NCBI GenBank assembly: GCA_003131365.1
Contig: PKVB01000211.1
Span: forward strand, 1 to 11,517
Reading direction: 5' to 3'
Length of the DNA stretch: 11,517 nucleotides
From: Gemmatimonadota bacterium
Lineage (GTDB): Bacteria; Gemmatimonadota; Gemmatimonadetes; Gemmatimonadales; Gemmatimonadaceae
Positions 6,655 through 11,517 of this stretch are shown here, piece by piece (the stretch's first letter is position 1; each line of letters begins with the position of its first letter). The notes under the pieces are model-generated. The model ran no database searches and was not told where the DNA came from. It was given only the letters and a program-made list of their open reading frames with translations. A program made the position numbers and the translations under genes.

Positions 6655-7661
6655 TCGAGAGTATTCGGCTCAGCGCGCTTTGGATTCTCTCAGCCGCCCT
6701 ACTGTATCTGGTATGGGCCGCTGTGTGGTCTACGAGCGTTCGTACACTCGGGTCTCACCCCAACCCAACGCGTGACTATGAATCGGCAATGAAATTGGCG
6801 GAGGCCTTTCAACATACAGACACAGCCGTCGCGGCTGGTGGCGAGTCGATCGTCCTCGTCCATGGTCATCGCACGCCGCGAGCGTTTGTGCTGTTCCACG
6901 GCCTGACGAACTCGCCGCGCCAATTCAAGCGGCTGGCCGCCATTCTCTATGACAGCGGCGACAACGTGTTCGTCCCGAGACTGCCCCGGCACGCGCTGCG
7001 GGGAGCGACCTCCTCCGAGCTCGGCCGACTGACCGCGGAATCATTGCGAAATGCCGCCGACGCAGCGATCGATGTCGCGAGCGGCCTCGGCGATACCGTC
7101 GTCGTACTCGGATTAAGTCTTGGCGGGGACATGGCAGCTTGGGCGGCGCAGTTCCGGCCGGTGAGTCGAGTAGTGATCGTCGCTCCCGCGCTCGGGTTAA
7201 CGCACATGTCCACCGCCGTCGAGACGCTGATAATGAATCTCATGTTGCGGCTGCCAAATTACTCGAGGAAGGGCGGTGCAAACGCTCTGCGCCCCGATCG
7301 TGAGCTGGGCTGGAGCACACGCGGGGTTGGGCAGATGCTCCGTCTGAGCGCGGCCATCCGGCGCGCTGCCGACAATCACCCGCCTGCCGCGCGGGACATT
7401 CGTGTTCTTGTGAACGCAAACGACCGGACCGTCAACCGTCACGCCATCGACGAGCTGGTGGAGCATTGGTCCGCCGCCGGTGGACATGTGTCGATGTTCG
7501 AGCTGGCCGATACCCTTCGCCTGCCGCACGACATCGTCGATCCGGACGAGCTCACGGGGAACACGAGAGTGACCTACCCGGTGATCCTCTCTCTTCTCTA
7601 CGGTTCGACGCCCCCAGCGAGCCTCGGAGTGCGCGTCATACGGCCGTCGCAGCACCACTAG
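6624..7661 (+). CDS. Membrane-anchored alpha/beta hydrolase (esterase/lipase type)
   Basis: The protein has 345 residues from ATG 6624. An N-terminal membrane helix, LSALWILSAALLYLVWAAVW (16-35), suggests inner-membrane anchoring with the enzyme on the periplasmic side. The alpha/beta hydrolase domain shows the oxyanion HG (H92-G93 in FVLFHGLTNSP), the nucleophile elbow GLSLGG with S165, the acid D267 in NANDRTVN, and the His H302 in LPHDIVD. It is thus a complete triad of the Hydrolase_4/S33 type; likely substrates are carboxylic esters or lipids. The 31-bp overlap with the patatin gene implies coupled expression and perhaps successive steps of envelope lipid breakdown (inference). No strong ribosome site is seen. 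A TTG at 6651, overlapping the patatin stop as TTGA, is an alternative start that still keeps the membrane helix. The tail overlaps the convergent SRAP gene by 4 bp. Confidence 0.88.
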   Translation: MVRAHRSLDLIESIRLSALWILSAALLYLVWAAVWSTSVRTLGSHPNPTRDYESAMKLAEAFQHTDTAVAAGGESIVLVHGHRTPRAFVLFHGLTNSPRQFKRLAAILYDSGDNVFVPRLPRHALRGATSSELGRLTAESLRNAADAAIDVASGLGDTVVVLGLSLGGDMAAWAAQFRPVSRVVIVAPALGLTHMSTAVETLIMNLMLRLPNYSRKGGANALRPDRELGWSTRGVGQMLRLSAAIRRAADNHPPAARDIRVLVNANDRTVNRHAIDELVEHWSAAGGHVSMFELADTLRLPHDIVDPDELTGNTRVTYPVILSLLYGSTPPASLGVRVIRPSQHH

Positions 7662-8404
7662 AGATCCAGTAGCAACTCCGTGGTCTTGGCGAGCTCGGAA
7701 GGTGTTACTTCCTCCAGGCAATCCGCGGAATCGTTGCGCGGATTGTTGACCAGAGTCGAAATCGGGAAGTACTCCAGCTCGTCATTCTTGTGGTACGCCG
7801 ATTTGCTCAGCACCTCGAGCTGTCCGTGCGTGCGCTGTGGATCGAGCCATTGCTCGTAGGATTCAGGCGCAAGCAGTACCGCCATCCGGTCGTGAAACTG
7901 CCTGTACCAATCGTCCGCATCTTTGACGATGACCGTGTTCGACCACAGTTCTTCACCGCCCGCGCTGTCGTGCCAGCGACTCCACAGCCCCGCCATCGCG
8001 AATGGAATCCTGTCTCGATGTCTGATGAGGTAAGGCGTCTTCCGCTTCTTCTCACCCACCCATTCGACAATGCCGTCGACTACTACCAGACAACGCTGAC
8101 TTCGCCATGACTGCTGAAAAGTCGGGGCCGACGCAACCGTCTCGATCCTTGCGTTGAAGGTGGAGTATTGCGAGTCGAACGCGACGACGTCATCCCTGCT
8201 CTCGAGCTTCGATGGGATGAGATTCCAGTGCATCGTCCTGAGGACCCTTTCCTTCAGGAACGGATCGTAGTAGACGGCTGGAATGTCCTCGTGAGGATTC
8301 AGGTTGTAGCGCGGCTTCCAGTCGCTCGGGACGAACTTCTTCGTGTAGCCGTAGAGTTTCTCGGTAATCCCGTCGGGATTGACGACAGTCGCGCGTCCGC
8401 ACAT
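7658..8404 (-). CDS. yedK: SRAP-domain protein (YedK/HMCES family) shielding abasic sites in single-stranded DNA
   Basis: The 248-residue protein starts MCGRATVV. After Met removal, C2 becomes the N-terminal nucleophile that forms a thiazolidine cross-link with abasic sites in single-stranded DNA. Other active-site residues of the family are present: N34 in RYNLNP, FNARIET (83-89), E114 in DGIVEW, and H171 in HDRMAVLL. Length and order match E. coli YedK (about 222) and other SRAP proteins. A small difference is WNLIPSKL (60-67) where WGLIP is common. The start needs no debate, because the Cys must directly follow the Met. No clear Shine-Dalgarno site is visible, so a very short leader is possible. 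No obvious LexA box is seen in the 60-bp gap to the divergent acyl-CoA dehydrogenase start. The tail overlaps the convergent hydrolase gene by 4 bp. Confidence 0.95.
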   Translation of the reverse strand: MCGRATVVNPDGITEKLYGYTKKFVPSDWKPRYNLNPHEDIPAVYYDPFLKERVLRTMHWNLIPSKLESRDDVVAFDSQYSTFNARIETVASAPTFQQSWRSQRCLVVVDGIVEWVGEKKRKTPYLIRHRDRIPFAMAGLWSRWHDSAGGEELWSNTVIVKDADDWYRQFHDRMAVLLAPESYEQWLDPQRTHGQLEVLSKSAYHKNDELEYFPISTLVNNPRNDSADCLEEVTPSELAKTTELLLDL

Positions 8405-8407
8405 ATG
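8379..8407 (+). promoter_or_regulatory. Candidate promoter for the AidB-like gene, inside the SRAP 5' end
   Basis: TTGACG (8379-8384), 17 bases, then CATATG (8402-8407). The -35 is good and the -10 is only fair. Transcription would start near 8414-8416, which would place the ATG at 8405 outside the mRNA and leave a leader of about 50 bases before the ATG at 8465. An AT-rich near-palindrome, TATTTAAT (8415-8422), could instead serve as a -10 element for either strand. Weak evidence only. Confidence 0.3.
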
Positions 8408-8453
8408 CCAACGCTATTTAATGTCGCGGCAAAGGGCCAGTGGTTAGAATTGC

Positions 8454-8460
8454 GTAGAGG
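8454..8460 (+). promoter_or_regulatory. Ribosome binding site that sets the AidB-like start
   Basis: CGTAGAGG ends at 8460, four bases ahead of ATG 8465. No comparable site precedes the in-frame ATG at 8405, which abuts the divergent SRAP start codon. This favours 8465. Confidence 0.7.
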
Positions 8461-8464
8461 ACTT

Positions 8465-10135
8465 ATGGCTGAGTTCTATCAGAATCCGCCCAGGCTCGGT
8501 AACCAGTACGACGACGACGCGCTTCTCCGCGCGTACCTGCGCTGGCGACTGCCCGCGAACATGCTCGCCGAGGTCGAGCCCGGCCTCCGACGGCTCGGTC
8601 ATCGCGCCGCCACGGATATTCTGGCGCTGGGCGAATCGGCGGAGGCATCGCCACCGCTTCACGTTCCGTACGATGCGTGGGGGCATCGCGTCGACCGGAT
8701 CGAGACGAGCGATGCCTGGCGCGAGCTCGATCGGATCTCCGCAACCGAAGGCATCGTCGCGACTGCCTATGAGCGCAGGCATGGACCGCGCTCGCGCATT
8801 CATCAGTTCGCACGCCTGTATCTCTTTGCCCCATCGTCAGCGCTCTACAGCTGTCCGCTCGCCATGACCGACGGCGCGGCCAGGTTTCTGGAGGTTCACG
8901 GCGACAAGAGCATGCAGCCGGTGCTCTCACATTTGATTTCCCGCGATCCGAGTGAGTTCTGGACTTCCGGCCAGTGGATGACCGAGCGCACCGGCGGCTC
9001 CGACGTTGGAAGCACGTCGACGATTGCGGCGTGCGAGGAAGGTGACTCCTACAGCCTCTACGGCTCGAAGTGGTTCACGTCGGCGACGACCTCGCAGGTC
9101 GCCATGACACTGGCGCGCATTGAAGGCGCGCCGGCTGGAAGTCATGGGCTGAGCGTGTTCCTCATCCAGCTGCGCGGCAACGACGGAATGCTTCGCAACA
9201 TTCGAGTCGAGCGTCTCAAGGACAAACTGGGCACGCGTGCACTGCCGACCGCCGAGCTGACACTCGAAGGCACGCCCGCGCAGCTGGTGGGCGGCGCCGG
9301 CGACGGGGTCCGCAAGATTGCTACGCTGTTCAATATCACGCGGGTGTACAACGCTGTGGCGGCCGTGGCGGGCATGCGGCGCGCAATCGCGCTGGCGAGC
9401 GATTACGCCCGGAGGCGGCGTGCATTCGGGAAGCCACTCATCGAACATCCACTGCACGTCGAGACGCTGGCAGAGATGCAACTGGAGCTGCGCGCCGCTT
9501 TTCTTCTGGCCTTTCGCGTCGTCGAGCTGCTCGGGAAAGACGAATGTGGCGACGCGACTGAATCCGAGTTGAATCTGCTACGATTTCTGATTCCGGTGAC
9601 CAAGCTCTACACGGCGAAGCAGGCGATTGCGGTCACGAGCGAAGCGCTCGAGGCGTTCGGCGGCGCCGGCTACCTGGAGGACAGCGGACTTCCTCGTCTG
9701 CTGCGAGACGCACAGGTGCTGTCGATCTGGGAAGGCACGACGAACATCCTCAGCCTCGATGCGCTACGAGCGATTGAGAGGGGCGACGTACTTGCCGAGT
9801 GGACGTCTGACGTGAAGCGCCGATTGAGCGGCCTCAAGGCGGCCGCATTGTCATCGTGTGCCGAGCGGACGTTGAGTGCCGTTCACCGCATCGAGCAGTA
9901 CGCCGAGCGGGCGGTGAGTGCCGGAAGCGAATTTCAGCAGGCGGGCGCGCGTGGGTTCGCTTTTGCGATCGCGCGCACCGAGGCGGCCGCGCTGCTCATC
10001 GAGCATGCAAATGCCCAGGGAGATCAGGTTGCGGTGACGGCCGCCAGGCGGTGGTGCGCGCGAGAATTAGCCCCGCTCACAGAGGCCGATGCGGAATATC
10101 GCGCGGGCTCGGTCGCTCTCGAACAAGGGGGTTAG
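8465..10135 (+). CDS. AidB-like acyl-CoA dehydrogenase family flavoprotein
   Basis: The protein has 556 residues from ATG 8465. It belongs to the acyl-CoA dehydrogenase superfamily and is closest in style to AidB. Shared stretches are LYSCPLAMTDGAARFLE (127-143), WMTERTGGSDVGS (171-183, FAD/substrate region), GSKWFTSATTSQVAMTLAR (200-218), the block VERLKDKLGTRA (248-259), RRRRAFGKPLIEHPLHVETL (316-335), EAFGGAGYLEDSGLPRLLRD (396-415) and IWEGTTNILSLD (421-432). E423 occupies the position of the usual ACAD catalytic base. The length (AidB is 541) and a helical C-terminal extension of about 115 residues after the core also fit AidB, whose C-terminal region contacts DNA. E. coli AidB is part of the adaptive response to alkylation; its true substrate is unclear. 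A plain acyl-CoA dehydrogenase of fatty-acid or ACAD10/11 type cannot be excluded. It is divergent from the SRAP gene, with 60 bp between starts. Confidence 0.9.
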   Translation: MAEFYQNPPRLGNQYDDDALLRAYLRWRLPANMLAEVEPGLRRLGHRAATDILALGESAEASPPLHVPYDAWGHRVDRIETSDAWRELDRISATEGIVATAYERRHGPRSRIHQFARLYLFAPSSALYSCPLAMTDGAARFLEVHGDKSMQPVLSHLISRDPSEFWTSGQWMTERTGGSDVGSTSTIAACEEGDSYSLYGSKWFTSATTSQVAMTLARIEGAPAGSHGLSVFLIQLRGNDGMLRNIRVERLKDKLGTRALPTAELTLEGTPAQLVGGAGDGVRKIATLFNITRVYNAVAAVAGMRRAIALASDYARRRRAFGKPLIEHPLHVETLAEMQLELRAAFLLAFRVVELLGKDECGDATESELNLLRFLIPVTKLYTAKQAIAVTSEALEAFGGAGYLEDSGLPRLLRDAQVLSIWEGTTNILSLDALRAIERGDVLAEWTSDVKRRLSGLKAAALSSCAERTLSAVHRIEQYAERAVSAGSEFQQAGARGFAFAIARTEAAALLIEHANAQGDQVAVTAARRWCARELAPLTEADAEYRAGSVALEQGG

Positions 10136-10174
10136 CGCCAGCGCGATAGCTACCTATATGGTCTCCCGATTCGC

Positions 10175-10882
10175 TCACATGCGCACGAACGCGCAGCCGG
10201 CATTCTGTGCTTTGGCGAGGCCGAATATTCCTGAGGGTACCGCGAACGCTCCGGATACGAACCCGTTGCGCAACTCTTGATGCACCTCCACCGATTGACG
10301 GCCGGTCTTGTCCGCCAGACGCTTCGCCAAATGTCCGAGCGCGAAATCGCAGACCAGGACTATTGCACCTCGTCCGAGCAAGTCGGGGAGCGTGGGCAAC
10401 GCGACGCCGGGGAGAGGATCTGGGACGCGATGCCAAAAAGGATTTCGGACCGCCGCCTTGTGCGTTACCGGATCATTCACATTATACTCGACGCCCAATG
10501 CGTGGCGGTCCCAGGTCGCATCGTCAAGAGCGGCCGATACCGCTTGTGTGCGGATATTCAACACGACGCGCGCTTCATATTTCTGCGGCGCGTACGCCGT
10601 CTCACAATTGTCGAGATAGCGCGCCGCGATTTCCAACACGAGCGGCTCGGCGGGATCGCCCAGGCTGGGCCAGTCGAATACCGCACGGTCGGTTGCCGTA
10701 GCGAGGCGCGAGAGCCACGAGAGGTCCCACTGTCCGGGCGATCCGGATACCGGTGAAAGTGCTGCTGGAGTAGCGTAGGCCGCGCCGGGAGTTAGGAACG
10801 TTGTGAGCGAGACTGCCGAGGCAAGTCGCCCGGCCTTCGCCATGAACTCTCGACGCGAGCCGCGATTCTCTTCGCCTGTCAT
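10175..10882 (-). CDS. Tat-exported DsrE-like protein of unknown function
   Basis: The 235-residue protein starts at ATG 10882-10880 with AAGG seven bases upstream. The N-terminus has a twin-arginine signal, GSRREFMAKAGRL (8-20; R10, R11), then a hydrophobic stretch and an AYA-type cleavage site near 37. The mature part resembles the DsrE/DsrF-like fold. A strand ARVVLNIRTQ is followed by a subunit-like middle. The block GAIVLVCDFALGHLAKRLA has a Cys at the position where DsrE-like proteins often have their conserved Cys. The end, AVPSGIFGLAKAQNAGCAFVRM, matches the common VPxGVxELxxLQxxGYAYI ending of this family. DsrE proteins handle sulfur in oxidation or relay systems and are usually cytoplasmic. 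Export by Tat suggests folding, possibly with a cofactor, before secretion. It is downstream of the glycine-rich protein gene (42 bp gap, same strand), so they may share a transcript. It converges on the AidB-like gene with a 39-bp gap in which I see no terminator hairpin. Confidence 0.82.
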   Translation of the reverse strand: MTGEENRGSRREFMAKAGRLASAVSLTTFLTPGAAYATPAALSPVSGSPGQWDLSWLSRLATATDRAVFDWPSLGDPAEPLVLEIAARYLDNCETAYAPQKYEARVVLNIRTQAVSAALDDATWDRHALGVEYNVNDPVTHKAAVRNPFWHRVPDPLPGVALPTLPDLLGRGAIVLVCDFALGHLAKRLADKTGRQSVEVHQELRNGFVSGAFAVPSGIFGLAKAQNAGCAFVRM

Positions 10883-10916
10883 GACCTGGCCTTGATGAAG
10901 GATGGTTGCGGCATGA

Positions 10917-10926
10917 CGCCTTAGTT
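10917..10926 (+). repeat. 10-bp direct repeat CGCCTTAGTT, copy 1
   Basis: CGCCTTAGTT occurs here, just beyond the stop of the glycine-rich protein gene, and again at 11496-11505, just beyond its start. This copy continues into AGGCG, making a short imperfect hairpin (CGCCT/AGGCG). It may be coincidence or the trace of a duplication. Confidence 0.4.
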
Positions 10927-11491
10927 AGGCGCCGGGATCTGTTGGGCGTGCGTACTCCAACCGCCATCGTTGGAACAAAGAGCCGATACCGGCCCCGATT
11001 GAGCCGCACACGAAACCGCCTCCCAACATGCCAATAATTATTCCGGCTGCTGCACTTCCCGAACCGCCACTGCTGTCCGGACCTCCGGCCAGCGAGCCGA
11101 CCATGCCCCCAAACACAGCGCACGGCACGCCGACGATGATACCAAGTATGGGTGCGGCGGTACCATGCTGTACCCATAGGGAATCGACGTTCACCAGCGA
11201 GATCACGCGCACTCCCGAGTCAGTGTTCAGGAGCACGCTGTCACCGCGCAAAGAAACGTGAGAGCCTTCGACTCGCCCTGTCTCACGGCTCGCGACGCGG
11301 ACCGACCGCTGACTGTCCGCACTGATACGGGAGACAGAGTTGCGCAGGCTGGAATCTGCGCCCAGTGCGGGTGGGCTCTGCGCCCAGATGCGGGTTGGCA
11401 GCGACTCGGAGAGGACAAGAACAACGAGGGCCATCACGGTCTGTGTGCAGGGCACGAGGACTCTTTCCTTGACGGAAGTATGGGCGGCCAC
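10925..11491 (-). CDS. Small signal-peptide protein with glycine-rich membrane hairpin, unknown function
   Basis: I do not recognise a named family. As drawn, from GTG 11491, it has 188 residues. A hydrophobic segment, VMALVVLVLSESLPTRIWAQ (19-38), looks like a signal peptide with cleavage near 37-39. The mature part first shows a short Ser/Asp-rich helix. Next comes a small beta-rich stretch (about 66-108) whose DSVLLNTDSGVRVISLVNVD resembles cell-surface proteins that map attributes such as rRNA-like SH3 or KOW folds only loosely. Two glycine-rich segments follow, at about 115-135 and 147-172, with GxxxG spacing typical of a glycine-zipper membrane hairpin. It ends with FQRWRLEYARP. The start is uncertain: GTG 11491 has TAAGG upstream, but that site lies in the possible tRNA at the edge; GTG 11455 with AAGGA ten bases ahead, or ATG 11434, also leave a signal peptide. 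It lies upstream of the DsrE-like gene on the same strand. Confidence 0.75.
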   Translation of the reverse strand: MAAHTSVKERVLVPCTQTVMALVVLVLSESLPTRIWAQSPPALGADSSLRNSVSRISADSQRSVRVASRETGRVEGSHVSLRGDSVLLNTDSGVRVISLVNVDSLWVQHGTAAPILGIIVGVPCAVFGGMVGSLAGGPDSSGGSGSAAAGIIIGMLGGGFVCGSIGAGIGSLFQRWRLEYARPTDPGA

Positions 11492-11493
11492 TT

Positions 11494-11517
11494 AGCGCCT
11501 TAGTTCAGTTGGAATGA
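11494..11517 (+). tRNA. Possible 5' end of a tRNA gene, cut by the window edge
   Basis: The last 17 bases, TAGTTCAGTTGGAATGA (11501-11517), fit tRNA positions 8 onward: U8, A9, D-stem GTTC (10-13), A14, the D-loop with invariant GG, then GA, which could be the start of the returning D-stem GAAC. The seven bases before, AGCGCCT, would be the acceptor 5' strand; a tRNA starting with A is unusual. The anticodon, T-arm and acceptor partner lie outside the window, so the identity cannot be given. The match could be chance. Confidence 0.38.
11496..11505 (+). repeat. 10-bp direct repeat CGCCTTAGTT, copy 2
   Basis: Second copy of the decamer found at 10917-10926, with 569 bp between the two copies. 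The pair brackets the glycine-rich protein gene. This copy overlaps the tRNA-like 5' sequence at the right edge. Confidence 0.4.

Noticed and set aside
8168..8464. Extension of the AidB-like gene upstream to 8168, or to ATG 8405.
   Set aside because: The 8168 version would read antisense through about 240 bp of the SRAP gene. The ATG at 8405 has no ribosome site and abuts the SRAP start codon, while 8465 has AGAGG at good spacing.
10136..10174. A terminator between the convergent AidB-like and DsrE-like genes.
   Set aside because: The 39 bp contain no stem followed by a T-run on either strand.
10924..10930. GTTAGGC, resembling an integron attC core site (GCCTAAC on the gene strand, overlapping the stop).
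   Set aside because: No matching inverted core partner within 60-140 bp on either strand and no integrase; a seven-base match alone is expected by chance.

Overview
The window is a GC-rich stretch of a diderm (Gram-negative type) bacterial chromosome. A secreted patatin fused to a C-terminal outer-membrane barrel requires an outer membrane. The overall protein style (Tat-exported and signal-peptide proteins of unknown function, BamA-like barrel, dense gene packing with overlaps) reminds me of Gemmatimonadota. That placement is inference, since no rRNA or other marker is present.

Left part (1-2892), fluoride response. A divergent intergenic region (192-415) separates the start of a DUF255/thioredoxin-like gene (minus strand, cut by the window edge) from a gene for a CPA2-type cation/proton antiporter. 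It holds a clear fluoride (crcB-motif) riboswitch whose pseudoknot strand is also the 5' arm of an intrinsic terminator, so it reads as a fluoride-ON transcription switch. After the antiporter comes a DUF190 (PII-like) gene on the opposite strand, overlapping the antiporter tail by 24 bp. Then, on the plus strand again, come an unrecognised 144-residue helical protein and crcB (Fluc fluoride channel). Antiporter, DUF190 and CrcB are families repeatedly found with fluoride riboswitches, so the whole segment is best read as a fluoride-detoxification locus with an interrupted gene order.

Middle part (2951-7661), plus strand, tightly packed behind crcB: a zinc M20 dipeptidase, a PlpD-like patatin phospholipase with an outer-membrane barrel, and a membrane-anchored alpha/beta hydrolase that overlaps the patatin gene by 31 bp. 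The last two probably form a lipid or ester hydrolysis pair in the cell envelope.

Right part (7658-11517): an SRAP/YedK protein that shields abasic sites in DNA (minus strand) lies head to head with an AidB-like acyl-CoA dehydrogenase (plus strand), sharing a 60-bp start region. This is a possible alkylation/abasic-damage pair. Two minus-strand genes follow: a Tat-exported DsrE-like protein and a small signal-peptide protein with a glycine-rich membrane hairpin. At the extreme right edge the first 24 bases of what may be a tRNA gene are visible. No insertion sequence, prophage gene or CRISPR array was seen, and no stretch over 300 bp lacks a feature.
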